Notes: a model not told the origin generated them from the letters alone. DNA of 64,000 bases from Jiella soli (GCF_020615385.1 NZ_JAJAVB010000025.1:705296-769295), one strand, 5' to 3'. Shown: positions 1-9,600, counted from the stretch's first letter. Numbers and translations are program-made.

Positions 1-3000
1 CCAGCCCTCCAATAGCACCCGCATGCCGTCGCGGATCGCCGCCTCGTTGTCGATGCAAAGGACATGGGTGCCGGCGAGCGCGAGGCTGCCGCGGGCCGGT
101 GCCGCGCCGGGCCGTGCCTCGGCCACCGCTTCGATGTGCACTGTCGGCAGGCCGACCCGGAAGCGTGTGCCGCGCCCATGCTTTGAGGCGACCTCCACCG
201 GCAGGTCGAGCACGCGGGCGATGCGGTCGACGATCGAGAGGCCGAGGCCGAGGCCGCGGGCGGTCTTCGTGCCTTCGTCGAGCCGGACGAATTCCTGGTA
301 GATCGCCTCGAGCTTGTCCCCCGGAATCCCGATGCCGCTGTCGGCCACCTCGACGTCGACCCTGCCATTCGTGCGCCGGCGGACCCCGACCACCACCTTG
401 CCCTGCCGCGTGTATTTCACCGCGTTGGAGACGAGGTTCTGGATCAGGCGCCGCAACAGATTGCGGTCCGAGCGCACGGCGACGCTGGTCGGCACGAAGC
501 GCAGGCTGATGCCCTTTTCGGCCGCCAGTGGGCGGATGTCCGTCTCGATCTGCCGAAGCAGGGGGCCGAGCGGGAAGCTGTCGAATTTCGGCTGCATGCC
601 GCCGGCGTCCAGGCGCGAGATGTCGAGGACGGCGCCGATGATCGCCTCGACCGCCTCCAGCGAGGAGCCGATATTGGCGGCAAGATCCGCTCCCGGCATC
701 TTGCCCTGCCGTTCCTCCAGCGCCGAGACGTAGAGCCGGGCGGCGTTCAAGGGCTGCAGGATGTCGTGGCCGGCGGACGCCAGAAACCGCGTCTTGCCGA
801 GATTGGCGGATTCGGCCGCCGCCCGCGCCTTGGCGAGTTCGCCATTGGCGGTGGTGAGTTCGGCCGTGCGGAGCCGCACGCGCTCCTCCAGCGATTCGTT
901 CATCTCGCGCAGGGCCGCCGCCCGCCGGACGCGTTCGGTCATGTCGGAGACGGTGGCGACGAGGCCGCCGTCCGGCATGCCGTTGACGCGGAATTCCAGC
1001 ACCCGGTTCGAGCGCTTGAGGCCGATCTGCCGCTGCGCGGGCGGCTGGGTGAGCTGGTCGAAGCTGACGGCATATTCGGCCTGGTCGATCTCGCCGGCCT
1101 TCATCAATTCCTCGAAGACGACGGTCAGCGGCGTCCCGATCTGGCCGAAATCGGACGACAGGCCGACGAGGTCGCGGAACTGGCGATTCCAGAAGGTGAG
1201 GCGGAAATCGCCGTCGAAGATGGCGAGCCCCTGGTCGACCTGGTCGAGCGCGATCCGCAGAAGGTCGCGGTTGTACTGAAGGGCTTCGGAGGCGTCGTCG
1301 AGCAGCCTCAGGGCCGAGGTGGAGGAGTCGGCATGGCGCTGGAAGAGGAGCGACAGGACGAGGCGCGAGGAGGCCGAACCGATCGCCGAGGCGAGCAGCT
1401 GCTCGGAGAAGCGGACCGTGGCGCTGTCGGCCGGGGCTGCGTCGACGATCTCGCGCTGCTCGCTGAGCGAAAAGTTGCGGAAGGACCGCTCGGTCCTTTC
1501 GGAGCCGAGATAGCGGCCGATCGTCGTCTTCAACTCGGCGACGGTGACGTCGGTCCGCACCCGGCGCGCGCCGGCATTCTGGCCGCTGTCCTGGTCGGAG
1601 AAGATCGCTGCCTGGATGCGCTCCTGCGGCGTGGCGCTCCGGCTGAGCGAGCCGAGGACGAGGCAGGCGACATTGGCCGACAGGCTGACGAGGCAACCGA
1701 CGAGGAGCGGGTCGGCAAAGGCGGTGTCCGCCGAGAGGTCGCCGGGCGCGGTCCCGGCGATCGCCGGCCACAGCAGGAAATAGCCCCAGCCGAGGATCCC
1801 CGCGACCATGCCGGCGACGGCACCTCTGGCATTGGCGCGCTTCCAGTAGAGGCCGAGGAAGAGCGGCGGCGCCAGCTGCGCGATCGCGGCGAAGGACAGA
1901 AGCCCGATCGAGGCCAGACCGCTGCCGCCTCCCGCGAAGCGGTAGTAGCAGTAGCCGAAGAACACGACGATCAGGATCGCCGACCGGCGCACCTTGAGGA
2001 TCAGCCGGGTCTCGTCGCGCCTGCTCTCGCCCGTCGGGCTGCGGCGCTTCAGAATGAAGGGCAGGACGAGGTCGTTGGAGATCATGATCGAGAGCGCGAC
2101 GGATGCGACGATGACCATCGCGGTCGCCGCCGACAGGCCGCCGGTGAAAGCGACGAGCGCCAGTCCGTCCGAACCGGAGATCAGCGGCAGCGACAGGACG
2201 TAGAGGTCGGCATCGACGGCCGGTCCCAGCCGCAGGATCCCGGCGGCGGCGATCGGCACGACGAAGAGGTTGATCGCCACGAGATAGAGCGGAAACAGCC
2301 AGCGGGCGCGGCGGATCTCGTCCACCGTGCGGTTCTCGACCACGGCCACATGGAACTGGCGCGGCAACAGGAGGATGACGAGCGCGCTGAGCCCTAGTCC
2401 GGCGATGAAGGCGCCGCCGATGCCGCTGCCGAAGGCGCCGAGCACGGCCGGGCTCGCCATCGCCTCGGACCACAGCGTCATCGGATCGAACAGGAAGAAG
2501 GTCGTCCAGATGCCGATGGCCAGGAAGGCGGCCAGCTTGACCAGCGATTCCATCGCCACCGCCAGCACCAGCCCGTCCTGATGCTCGGTCGCGTCGGCAT
2601 GGCGGGTGCCGAAGAGGATCGCGAAGACGCCGAGCACGCCGGCGACGAAGAGCGCCAGGTCTCCGAAAACCGGCGGCATGTCGAGGGCCGGGCGGTAGTG
2701 GAAGACCAGCGTTGCGACCGAGGTGGAGATCGCCTTCAGCTGCAGAGAGATGTAGGGGACGGTGCCGACGATCGCGATCAGGGTCGCGAGCGCCGCGACC
2801 GCCGGGTTCTTGCCGTAGCGCGAGCCGATGAAATCGGCGACCGTCGTGATCCGCTCGGCCTTCGCGTGGCGCACGATCCGCGCGATCAGGCGTGGCGCGA
2901 AGAGGAAGACCAGGATCGGGCCGAGATAGATGGCGAGGAAGGAGAAGCCCTCGCGCGCCGCCACGCCGACCGAGCCGAGGAAGGTCCAGGAGGTGCAGTA

Positions 3001-3141
3001 GACCGCCAGGCTGAGCGCATAGACGCCGGGCTTGCTGGAGCGCATCGGACGCCCGCCCGCCCGCCGGTCGCCCCACCACGCGACGGCGAACAAAGCCAAG
3101 AGATAGACAATCGCCGTGACGACGATGAGGCCTGAGTGCAA
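1..3141 (-). CDS. Sodium:solute symporter / PAS / hybrid sensor histidine kinase (3' end outside window)
   Basis: Continuous frame of 1047 codons that runs off the left edge, so the C-terminus is missing. Residues about 1-480 form a multi-pass symporter of the SSS family (early motif [11 protein letters not shown]). A PAS-like segment follows at about 630-740 ([18 protein letters not shown]). The kinase has an H-box near 782 ([18 protein letters not shown]), an N-box near 901 ([10 protein letters not shown]) and G-boxes near 925-965 ([16 protein letters not shown]). A receiver domain begins near 1020 (VLCIDNE) and is cut by the window edge. The start is taken as TTG at 3141 because GGAGGAG lies just upstream; no ATG fits better. 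Proteins with this architecture are known as sensor-transporters (NahK/CbrA-like COG0591+COG0642). Ligand and partner regulator are unknown. Confidence 0.9.
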   Translation of the reverse strand, partial: MHSGLIVVTAIVYLLALFAVAWWGDRRAGGRPMRSSKPGVYALSLAVYCTSWTFLGSVGVAAREGFSFLAIYLGPILVFLFAPRLIARIVRHAKAERITTVADFIGSRYGKNPAVAALATLIAIVGTVPYISLQLKAISTSVATLVFHYRPALDMPPVFGDLALFVAGVLGVFAILFGTRHADATEHQDGLVLAVAMESLVKLAAFLAIGIWTTFFLFDPMTLWSEAMASPAVLGAFGSGIGGAFIAGLGLSALVILLLPRQFHVAVVENRTVDEIRRARWLFPLYLVAINLFVVPIAAAGILRLGPAVDADLYVLSLPLISGSDGLALVAFTGGLSAATAMVIVASVALSIMISNDLVLPFILKRRSPTGESRRDETRLILKVRRSAILIVVFFGYCYYRFAGGGSGLASIGLLSFAAIAQLAPPLFLGLYWKRANARGAVAGMVAGILGWGYFLLWPAIAGTAPGDLSADTAFADPLLVGCLVSLSANVACLVLGSLSRSATPQERIQAAIFSDQDSGQNAGARRVRTDVTVAELKTTIGRYLGSERTERSFRNFSLSEQREIVDAAPADSATVRFSEQLLASAIGSASSRLVLSLLFQRHADSSTSALRLLDDASEALQYNRDLLRIALDQVDQGLAIFDGDFRLTFWNRQFRDLVGLSSDFGQIGTPLTVVFEELMKAGEIDQAEYAVSFDQLTQPPAQRQIGLKRSNRVLEFRVNGMPDGGLVATVSDMTERVRRAAALREMNESLEERVRLRTAELTTANGELAKARAAAESANLGKTRFLASAGHDILQPLNAARLYVSALEERQGKMPGADLAANIGSSLEAVEAIIGAVLDISRLDAGGMQPKFDSFPLGPLLRQIETDIRPLAAEKGISLRFVPTSVAVRSDRNLLRRLIQNLVSNAVKYTRQGKVVVGVRRRTNGRVDVEVADSGIGIPGDKLEAIYQEFVRLDEGTKTARGLGLGLSIVDRIARVLDLPVEVASKHGRGTRFRVGLPTVHIEAVAEARPGAAPARGSLALAGTHVLCIDNEAAIRDGMRVLLEGW

Positions 3142-3329
3142 GCCGGCTCCTCCACAGACGGACCGGCGGTCGGCGCCGTCCGTCCACCGGGAACACAACC
3201 ACCCCGTCGCATCCAAGTCCAGCCGCACGGCTCTCGGCCCGAAATCCTCGACCGAAGGACATCCCGGCCGATTGTCCGGATGAAGCCGCGCGCTATGATC
3301 CTTCGCCGGCCAAGGATCTTTGCGAGGAC

Positions 3330-3770
3330 ATGGTGCTGAAGGAATTCCGGGAGTTCGCCCTCAAGGGCAACATGGTCGATCTGGCGATCGGCATCATCAT
3401 CGGCGCAGCCTTTTCCGGCCTCGTCAACTCGATCGTCCAGGACCTGTTCATGCCGGTGGTCGCGGTGATCACCGGCGGCGTCGACTTCACCAACAAGTTC
3501 GTGCCGCTGTCCCCCGCCGTCACTGCGCCCGGCCTCGAAGCGGCGCGGGCGGAGGGGCCGGTTCTCGCCTATGGGCGGTTCCTGACGCTGGCGATCAACT
3601 TCCTGATCGTCGCCTTCATCCTGTTCCTCGTCGTCAAGGGAATGAACCGCATGAAGCGGCGCGAGGAGGCGAAGCCGCCTGAGGTCTCCAAGGTGCCACG
3701 CGAGGAAAAGCTTCTGGAGGAAATCCGCGATCTCCTCGCGGAAGGCGCCGGCCGCTCCCCGCGGGTCTGA
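3330..3770 (+). CDS. mscL: Large-conductance mechanosensitive channel MscL
   Basis: The 146-residue protein begins [19 protein letters not shown], the conserved MscL N-terminal helix and start of TM1, and continues through [18 protein letters not shown]2 is at about 83-108 ([19 protein letters not shown]), and the charged C-terminal bundle helix ends [14 protein letters not shown]. The protein forms a homopentameric inner-membrane pore that opens on hypo-osmotic shock. GAGG precedes the ATG. It stands alone between the divergent sensor kinase and the aminotransferase gene. Length is normal for the family. Confidence 0.96.
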   Translation: MVLKEFREFALKGNMVDLAIGIIIGAAFSGLVNSIVQDLFMPVVAVITGGVDFTNKFVPLSPAVTAPGLEAARAEGPVLAYGRFLTLAINFLIVAFILFLVVKGMNRMKRREEAKPPEVSKVPREEKLLEEIRDLLAEGAGRSPRV

Positions 3771-3944
3771 GCCGGGCGGGGCCGTCGCGGCTGTGCCGCC
3801 GCGCTCGCGCGCCCGGCACCGGGCGGCGGCGACACTTGATCGCGGTGCGGTTTTGATCGCGTCGGGGATTGACTGCCGTTGCGCTTCGTCGGACAGCGAG
3901 ATGAGGCTGACCGCAGCCGCGCATGAGATCCGAAAGCCCGCTCC

Positions 3945-5120
3945 ATGACCGACATCACCCGCCTTCGCCGCGAAGCCGTCGCAGCGCCGGAAAGCGGCAT
4001 CGTTGCCGTGATCAACCACGCCAGAGCCGGCGGCCTCGACGGGCTGATCCCGCTCTGGGCCGGCGAGGGCGACCTTGCGACGCCGGACTTCATTTCCGAA
4101 GCCGCCGCGGAAAGCCTTCGTTCGGGCGAGACCTTCTACACCTGGCAGCGCGGCGTGCCGGAGCTGCGCCAGGCGCTGGCGGACTACACCGCCCGGCTCT
4201 ACGGCGGTCCCGCCGATCCCAACCGCTTCTTCGTCACCGGCTCCGGCATGCAGGCGATCCAGATCAGCCTCATCGCGCTCGCCGGTGCGGGCGACGAGGT
4301 CGTCTATCTCGGCCCGGCCTGGCCGAACTTCGCTGCCGCCGCTGGGCTGATCGGCGCGAACCCGCGCGAGGTTGCGCTGGACTGGACCGAGGCCGGCTGG
4401 CACCTCGACCTCGACCGGCTGCAGGCCGCGATCGGGCCGAAGACGCGGGCGATCTTCGTCAACACGCCGGGCAATCCGACCGGCTGGACCGCCGACCGCG
4501 AGACGCTCGCCGCAATCCTCGCGATCGCCCGCAAGGCCGGCGTCGGGATCATCGCCGACGAGATCTACAACCGCTTCTACTATGCGGGCGGGCGCGCCGC
4601 CTCCTTCCATGACGTGATGGAGGAGGGCGACCTGATCTTCTTCGTCAACTCCTTCTCCAAGAACTGGGCTATGACCGGCTGGCGCGTCGGTTGGATCGAG
4701 ACCGACCCGGCGTTCGGGCAGGTGATCGAGAACCTGATCCAGTATTCGACCTCGGGCGTCGCCGCCTTCATGCAGCGCGGCGCGATTGCCGCGATCGAAA
4801 AAGGCGAGGACTTCGTCGAGAGCCAGATCGCCCGGGCGCATCAGGCGCGCGACATCTTCGCCAAGCGGCTCATCGCCACCAACCGCGTCCAGATGACGCC
4901 GCCGGACGGCGCCTTCTACGCCTTCTTCGCGATCGACGGGCTGGCGGATACGCGGGAGGCCGCCTTCCGCATCGTCGACGAGGCGCGCGTCGGCCTCGCC
5001 CCCGGCACCGCTTTCGGCCCCGCCGGCCCACGCTTCATGCGCGCCTGCTTCCACCGCCGCCTCGACGAGGTGGAAATGGCGGCCGACCGACTGGCGGACT
5101 GGATCGCGAAGGCGGTCTGA
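3945..5120 (+). CDS. Pyridoxal-phosphate-dependent aminotransferase (class I/II)
   Basis: Fold-type I aminotransferase of 391 residues, normal for the AspC-like branch. The PLP Lys is 239 in FSKNWAMTGWRVGW. The segments VNTPGNPTGW and ADEIYNRFYY carry the Asn and the Asp/Tyr that bind the cofactor ring. The C-terminal small domain ends with GPRFMRACFHRR, whose Arg is expected to bind the substrate carboxylate. It is a cytoplasmic monocistronic gene; the amino donor and acceptor cannot be told from sequence. The next gene is a convergent LysR regulator, which need not regulate it. Confidence 0.88.
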   Translation: MTDITRLRREAVAAPESGIVAVINHARAGGLDGLIPLWAGEGDLATPDFISEAAAESLRSGETFYTWQRGVPELRQALADYTARLYGGPADPNRFFVTGSGMQAIQISLIALAGAGDEVVYLGPAWPNFAAAAGLIGANPREVALDWTEAGWHLDLDRLQAAIGPKTRAIFVNTPGNPTGWTADRETLAAILAIARKAGVGIIADEIYNRFYYAGGRAASFHDVMEEGDLIFFVNSFSKNWAMTGWRVGWIETDPAFGQVIENLIQYSTSGVAAFMQRGAIAAIEKGEDFVESQIARAHQARDIFAKRLIATNRVQMTPPDGAFYAFFAIDGLADTREAAFRIVDEARVGLAPGTAFGPAGPRFMRACFHRRLDEVEMAADRLADWIAKAV

Positions 5121-5243
5121 GGTGGGCGAGGGGCGCAATCCTGCGGGCGGTGACGCAAGCCCGCGCTGATGCCGTCCGATATTGCGTAGAGAGGGTCCGG
5201 AGTCGCCGATCCGGACGCGAAGATCGCTGCCGTGCCGTTCGGG

Positions 5244-6185
5244 CTAGCTGTCGTCGCCGTCCGAGCTTGATGCGTCTCGAAGCCCGAGGGCCGAGGCTGC
5301 GCGTCGTGCCTCGTCGGCGAGCGTCTCGAACAGGCGCTTCCGGCCGCTGTTGTCACGGAAGTAGAGGTCAATCGCACGCGTTTCGCGCCAGTCCTCGATG
5401 GAGATCAGCTTCACGTCGTCGGACTGGCGGAACTCGGCGCGGGCATAGAGTTCGGGAAACAGCGAGCAGCCCATGCCGATCGAGATCATCTGGCGGATCG
5501 CGTCGAGGCTCGTGCCCTCGTAATCGTCGACGATGACGGCACCGGACGCGCCTGCCAAATGGCGTACATTCTCCAGCAGGCGGTTCCCGCTCCCCAACGC
5601 CAAGAGATGCTCGCCGCGCAGATCCGCAACGCGCACGGCGGGGATCGTCGCCAGACGGTGATCGGCCGGCACGCCGAGATAGAGCTGTTCGTCGCCGATC
5701 GTCATCGCGGTCAATCCCGGCGACTCGCAGGTCGGTCCGATCCCGCAGTCGAGGACGCCTTCCGCTACGGCTGTCTCGATGGCGGCAGGGCGATCCTCGA
5801 GAATATGCACCTTGAGGGCGGGGTAGGTGCGGTGGATGGGAGGCAGGAAGGTGGGCAGGAAGTAGGGGCCGAAGCTCGGCGGCGTCCCGATCTTGACGAG
5901 GCCGCCGAGGCTGCTCGCGTCATCGGCCACCGCATCCATGAGATCGTTCAGCGCCGCGAGCGTCAGGCGCGCGCCATGAAGGAACCGCTCGCCGATCGGT
6001 GTCAGGAGGACGGCAGACGGCGTCCGCTCGAAGAGCTGGACGCCGAGCCCTTCTTCGACGCCGGAGATCTGTACGGACAAGGTCGGCTGGGACACGTGGC
6101 ATCGGCGTGCCGCCTTGCCGAAATGGCCGCATTCGGCGAGGGCGACGACATATTCCAACTGGCGCAGGCTGGGACGATACGGCAT
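5244..6185 (-). CDS. OxyR-clade LysR-type transcriptional regulator lacking the redox cysteines
   Basis: A LysR regulator of about 313 residues. The N-terminal winged helix (SLRQLEYVVALAECGHFGKAA ... CHVSQPTLSVQI) and a type 2 periplasmic-binding-like effector domain are both close to OxyR. Aligned without gaps to the E. coli OxyR stretch around Cys199 and Cys208, this protein has Arg and Ala at those two positions. It therefore cannot form the classic peroxide-sensing disulfide. The ATG at 6185 (MPYRPSLRQL) is preferred over an upstream in-frame start because LysR proteins begin there. The start lies next to an OxyR-type operator (6192-6228), so autoregulation is likely. It is divergent from the YdcH/terC genes. 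The signal it senses is unknown. Confidence 0.85.
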   Translation of the reverse strand: MPYRPSLRQLEYVVALAECGHFGKAARRCHVSQPTLSVQISGVEEGLGVQLFERTPSAVLLTPIGERFLHGARLTLAALNDLMDAVADDASSLGGLVKIGTPPSFGPYFLPTFLPPIHRTYPALKVHILEDRPAAIETAVAEGVLDCGIGPTCESPGLTAMTIGDEQLYLGVPADHRLATIPAVRVADLRGEHLLALGSGNRLLENVRHLAGASGAVIVDDYEGTSLDAIRQMISIGMGCSLFPELYARAEFRQSDDVKLISIEDWRETRAIDLYFRDNSGRKRLFETLADEARRAASALGLRDASSSDGDDS

Positions 6186-6191
6186 CTCGCT

Positions 6192-6228
6192 ATAGACGCA
6201 GACTAATACGCATATCGCAACAATCAAT
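6192..6228. promoter_or_regulatory. OxyR-type operator (four tetranucleotides with 7-bp spacers)
   Basis: The divergent LysR/YdcH intergenic region reads ATAG-N7-CTAA-N7-ATCG-N7-CAAT. The OxyR consensus is ATAG-N7-CTAT-N7-ATAG-N7-CTAT, so 13 of 16 specified bases match with exact spacing. The site sits 7 to 43 bp before the LysR start codon. This is the expected place for autorepression and for control of the divergent gene at 6286. Confidence 0.6.
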
Positions 6229-6285
6229 TGGCGCTATCGAGACCGGACGCCGACATGCGATTTGTCGTAATCGTTGGAGGTCTCC

Positions 6286-6525
6286 ATGAACAATCTGCTG
6301 ATGTCGCTTCGCAAGCGCCGCGCCCGTATCCAGCACCAGATCGACGAGGAGCAGACGCGTCCCGCGCCCGACAGTCTTCGGCTGCGCAGCTTGAAGAAGC
6401 TCAAGCTGCATCTTCGCGAGCGGATCGAGTTCCTCGAGCATCGCAGCCGCGAGGGCACGATCCGGATGATCCCGGTCGTGACGCGGCGAGCCCTTCGCTT
6501 CCGCACCCTGCAGACGATGGGGTGA
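6286..6525 (+). CDS. YdcH/DUF465-family small helical protein
   Basis: 79-residue basic, helical protein. The pattern of charged helix, PAPDSLRLRSLKKLKLHLRERIEFL and short tail is that of the DUF465 (YdcH) family, whose function is not established. The ATG at 6286 follows GGAGG with a 5-base gap, so the TTG 12 bases earlier is rejected. It lies just downstream of the OxyR-type operator and about 390 bp before terC. Family members in this group of bacteria are short, cytoplasmic and coiled-coil-like. Confidence 0.75.
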   Translation: MNNLLMSLRKRRARIQHQIDEEQTRPAPDSLRLRSLKKLKLHLRERIEFLEHRSREGTIRMIPVVTRRALRFRTLQTMG

Positions 6526-6918
6526 CCGGCATGGCTGATCGCCAGTATCGGGCCGATCGACCCAGGCCTTCGCTGGAGAGGCCGCGGCGGCCTCGTCCGC
6601 CAGATGGTCCGTGCCTGGCTTCACGAACCGTGCCGCTGTCGAGACTGGCATTGCCGGCTCGATGAAGGTTCGAACGAGGCGAGGCTTGCCCTGCCTCCCG
6701 GATATGGCGCCCGCGGTCCGCCGCCGTCGGCCTCTGCCCGTCCTGACACCGCTGCTTCGGCGCCCCGCCGTCCGCATCAGATGACGACCGGCCTCGCCGC
6801 TCGCGAAATCCGCGGGCGGCAAGGCGCTCCCCAAACGTTCGGGCCCCTCTGACGAGAGCCGCCGGCTCTCTCGTGATGTCGGACGCGACTTCCCCTCATC
6901 GCCGGAGAAGGGTCACCC
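6526..6918 (+). other. Gene-free leader before terC, with a hairpin at 6852-6874
   Basis: I see no convincing gene in these 393 bases; the short frame at 6531-6665 is low-complexity Arg/Pro and resembles no family. Bases 6852-6874 pair as ACGAGAG.CCG / CGGCTCTCTCGT with one two-base bulge. The hairpin ends 44 bases before the terC start and has no U-tract. It could be a leader structure of terC. I looked for, and did not find, the GGGGAG core of a yybP-ykoY manganese riboswitch, which often precedes such genes. Confidence 0.4.
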
Positions 6919-7935
6919 ATGGACTTTGCATTCCTGTACCTCGACTGGCTCGGCAAGCCGATCTGGATGTGGCTCGGCTTCATCGCCATCGTCCTTGCGC
7001 TGCTCGTCTTCGATCTCGGTGTCCTTCACCGCGACAACCGCGAGATCAGGGCGCGCGAGAGCCTGCTCCTCTCCTCGATGTATATCGGCCTCGGCGTCGC
7101 CTTCGGTGGCTTCGTCTGGTGGCAGCTCGGCTCGGAGCCCGGCCTGAACTATCTGACGGGCTTCGTGGTCGAGAAGACGCTTGCCCTCGACAACGTCTTC
7201 GTCATCGCCCTGATCTTCTCCTTCTTCGCCGTTCCCCGGAAGTACCAGCACCGCGTGCTGTTCTGGGGAATCCTGGGCGTGATCGTGTTGCGTGCCATCA
7301 TGATCGGGCTCGGCGCGACGCTTATCTCGCAGTTCGCCTGGGTGCTCTACGTCTTCGCGGCATTCCTGATCGTGACGGGCATCAAGATGCTGTGGATCGG
7401 CGACAAGGAGCCGGAGATCGGCAACAACCCCGTCATCGGCTTCATGCGGCGTCGCTTCAACGTCACCGACGAGCACCATGGCGAAGCCTTCTTCGTGCGC
7501 AAGCAGAATCCCGCGACCGGTCGGCCCTCCTGGTTCATCACTCCGGTGTTCATGGCGCTCGTCATGGTCGAGATCGCGGACATCATCTTCGCGGTGGACT
7601 CCGTGCCCGCGATCTTCACGATCACGACGGACCCCTTCATCGTCTACACGTCCAACATCTTCGCCATCCTCGGCCTGCGGGCGCTCTACTTCGCGCTGGC
7701 CGCGATGATCCACCGCTTCCGCTATCTGAAGCCGGCTCTGGCGATCGTGCTGGTTTTCATCGGCTCGAAGATCTTCGTCGCCGACCTGATGGGTCTCGAG
7801 AAATTCCCGGCCACGCTGTCGCTGGGCATCACCTTCGCCATCATCGCCTCCGGCGTCGTCTGGAGCCTCGTCATGTCGCGGGATTCCAGCCGGGCTCGGG
7901 ACGCGGGACTGGAGGTCGAGTCGGGAGGACGCTGA
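6919..7935 (+). CDS. TerC/Alx-family integral membrane protein
   Basis: 338 residues with about nine predicted membrane helices. The family signatures TLALDNVFVIALIFSFFAVP (about 88-108) and MVEIADIIFAVDSVPAIF (about 214-232) are intact; their acidic residues inside the membrane are thought to bind Mn2+ or related cations. A hydrophilic loop at about 155-195 separates the two halves. TerC/Alx proteins have been linked to tellurite resistance, alkaline response and manganese export. No ter stress genes adjoin it, so a metal-homeostasis role is more likely than a Ter system. The ATG follows GAGAAGGG. Confidence 0.9.
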   Translation: MDFAFLYLDWLGKPIWMWLGFIAIVLALLVFDLGVLHRDNREIRARESLLLSSMYIGLGVAFGGFVWWQLGSEPGLNYLTGFVVEKTLALDNVFVIALIFSFFAVPRKYQHRVLFWGILGVIVLRAIMIGLGATLISQFAWVLYVFAAFLIVTGIKMLWIGDKEPEIGNNPVIGFMRRRFNVTDEHHGEAFFVRKQNPATGRPSWFITPVFMALVMVEIADIIFAVDSVPAIFTITTDPFIVYTSNIFAILGLRALYFALAAMIHRFRYLKPALAIVLVFIGSKIFVADLMGLEKFPATLSLGITFAIIASGVVWSLVMSRDSSRARDAGLEVESGGR

Positions 7936-8069
7936 TCGCCGCGGCCACTTACCGACGCTGCCTGAGGGCACATGGCCGATGCCTGCCCTTCGGGGGCGAT
8001 CACGGACATCGGCCGCCTTGTCCAAGTGACACGGGAGAGGCCGACATCCGCCTTGGTCCGGGCTCCGGC

Positions 8070-8435
8070 CTACGGCTTTGCCTCGGCCCATGTCAAAAGG
8101 GCGTCGAGCGCCGGACAAAGGGACTGGCCCCACTCGGTCAGCCCATATTCGACCTTCGGCGGCACCTGATGATGGACGAGGCGCGTGACGATCCCGTCCG
8201 CCTCCATCTGCCGAAGCTGCTGGATCAGCATCTTCTGCGAAATGCCGGGGATTGCCCGCTCCAGATCGGAGAAGCGCAGGAGGCTGCCGCCAAAGAGGTG
8301 GAACAGGATGACCAGCTTCCAGCGGCCTTCGAGCATTCGGAACGCCTGCTCGATGCCGGAGGCCGCCGTTACCGCGGTGTGCGTAGGGGACTTACTTCTA
8401 GGTAAGTACCCGACTTTTTCGTCGGTACTTGTCAT
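8070..8435 (-). CDS. HxlR-family winged-helix transcriptional regulator
   Basis: About 121 residues. The HxlR core is clear: IEQAFRMLEGRWKLVILFHL, then LRFSDLERAIPGISQKMLIQQLRQMEADGIV and the wing RLVHHQVPPKVEYGLTEWG. Start is ATG at 8435; the only other in-frame option nearby (Met at MLEGRW) would remove the first helix. The codons for residues 3-16 contain two inverted repeats (8390-8428), so the operator seems to overlap the start of the coding region. It is divergent from the NTF2-like/SDR pair at 8492-9600, which it probably represses. Confidence 0.88.
   Translation of the reverse strand: MTSTDEKVGYLPRSKSPTHTAVTAASGIEQAFRMLEGRWKLVILFHLFGGSLLRFSDLERAIPGISQKMLIQQLRQMEADGIVTRLVHHQVPPKVEYGLTEWGQSLCPALDALLTWAEAKP
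8390..8428. promoter_or_regulatory. Double inverted repeat, probable HxlR operator
   Basis: Two palindromes abut. One is ACTTAC-N6-GTAAGT (8390-8407). The other is GTACCCGAC-N6-GTCGGTAC (8406-8428, one unpaired C). Together they place GTAC/GTAAGT half-sites between the HxlR gene and the divergent SDR genes. The repeats lie inside the first codons of the regulator, about 65-100 bp before the gene at 8492. Confidence 0.55.
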
Positions 8436-8491
8436 ATCTGTCTCATAAGGCGATCTCTCGGGCGTCGCAATATCAACTCCCTGGAGACGAC

Positions 8492-8815
8492 ATGCCTTCT
8501 CTTCCGGACCCAATCGACATCTACTTCTCGCTGCCGACGAGCGCCCCTGTCACCGACCTCGCGCGCGCCTTTGCGGACCAGGCGATCGTGCGGGACGAGA
8601 AGCGGGTCCATCAGGGCCTCGATGCAATCCGCGACTGGCGCATCGATACCATCGCGCGCACTCCCTTCACAGCGCGCCCGCTCTCCGTCGATGAGCGGGA
8701 GGGCACGACGATCGTGCCGACCGAGGTGACCGGATCCTTCCCGGGCAGCCCGCTGGTTCTCGATCACCGCTTCACCTTGCAGGCCGGGCGCATCGTGTCG
8801 CTGGAGATCGCGTGA
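8492..8815 (+). CDS. NTF2-like (SnoaL-type) small protein
   Basis: 107 residues with the cone-shaped NTF2 pattern: an N-terminal helix [12 protein letters not shown], then [30 protein letters not shown], and a C-terminal sheet ([22 protein letters not shown]). Such proteins often have isomerase, dehydratase or unknown roles. The start is set by GGAGACGAC just before ATG 8492. Its stop overlaps the next start (TGATG), so it is translationally coupled to the SDR gene and shares its pathway. The substrate is not recognisable. Confidence 0.75.
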   Translation: MPSLPDPIDIYFSLPTSAPVTDLARAFADQAIVRDEKRVHQGLDAIRDWRIDTIARTPFTARPLSVDEREGTTIVPTEVTGSFPGSPLVLDHRFTLQAGRIVSLEIA

Positions 8816-9600
8816 TGAGCGCGGGCTGGATCGATCTGACCGCCCAGCGCGCGGTGGTGACCGGCGGCACGAAGGGCGTGGGCGCAGCCGTGGTGGCCGC
8901 GCTGGTCGCCGCGGGAGCCGTCGTCGCCACGGGTGCGCGTTCGGCGCCCGACGTGCTGCCCGAGGGCGTGCTCTTCCGGAAGGCCGATCTCATTTCGGCT
9001 GAGGGATGCGCCGAGTTCGCGAGCTTCGCCCTGTCCGAACTCGGCGCTGTCGACATTCTCGTGAACGTTGTCGGCGGCTCCAATGCGCCGGGCGGAGGCT
9101 ATCGGGCACTCGACGACGAGATCTGGGCGCGCGAGATCGACCAGAATCTCATGTCGGCCGTCCGCCTCGATCGCGCCCTGGTACCTGGAATGGTCGAACG
9201 CGGATCGGGTGTTGTCGTCCATGTGACCTCAATCCAGCACGAACTGCCTCTCCCGGAATCGACGATCGCCTATGCCGCGGCCAAGGGCGCGCTGACCACC
9301 TACAGCAAGGCCCTGTCGAAGGAGGTCACGCCGAAGGGCGTACGCGTCGTGCGAGTGTCTCCGGGCTGGGTGGAGACGGAAGCCTCCGTGCGTCTGGCCG
9401 AGCGTCTGGCCGACCAGGCGGGCACCGACTACGAGGGCGGCAAGCGCATTATCATGCAGGGGCTCGGCGGGATTCCGCTGGGACGTCCAGCCAAGCCGCA
9501 AGAGGTGGCCGACCTCGTCGCGTTCCTCGTATCACCCCGAGCCGCCTCGATCACCGGTACGGAATACGTCATCGACGGCGGCACGGTGCCGACCGTCTAG
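8815..9600 (+). CDS. Short-chain dehydrogenase/reductase (SDR)
   Basis: 261 residues, classical SDR. The cofactor motif is TGGTKGVG near residue 16, the structural motif is NVVGG near 82, and the active-site Ser with YAAAK is near 140-155. The C-terminus has IDGGTVPT, as in FabG-like enzymes. It is a cytoplasmic NAD(P)H oxidoreductase with unknown substrate. It is coupled to the NTF2-like gene and probably repressed by the divergent HxlR protein; HxlR/SDR pairs often respond to electrophiles or quinones. Confidence 0.88.
   Translation: MSAGWIDLTAQRAVVTGGTKGVGAAVVAALVAAGAVVATGARSAPDVLPEGVLFRKADLISAEGCAEFASFALSELGAVDILVNVVGGSNAPGGGYRALDDEIWAREIDQNLMSAVRLDRALVPGMVERGSGVVVHVTSIQHELPLPESTIAYAAAKGALTTYSKALSKEVTPKGVRVVRVSPGWVETEASVRLAERLADQAGTDYEGGKRIIMQGLGGIPLGRPAKPQEVADLVAFLVSPRAASITGTEYVIDGGTVPTV

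Noticed and set aside
766-2397. 543-codon open frame on the + strand
   Set aside because: It is antisense to the sensor-kinase gene, whose conserved motifs are read on the minus strand. Its own protein is Glu/Arg/Gly-rich and resembles nothing.
2886-5138. 750-codon open frame on the minus strand
   Set aside because: Covers the MscL and aminotransferase genes on the opposite strand and has no recognisable motif; a shadow of GC-rich codon use.
6531-6665. 44-codon Arg/Pro-rich frame after the YdcH gene
   Set aside because: No ribosome site that fits and no family; likely chance.
6526-6918. yybP-ykoY manganese riboswitch before terC
   Set aside because: The conserved GGGGAG-type core was not found in the leader.
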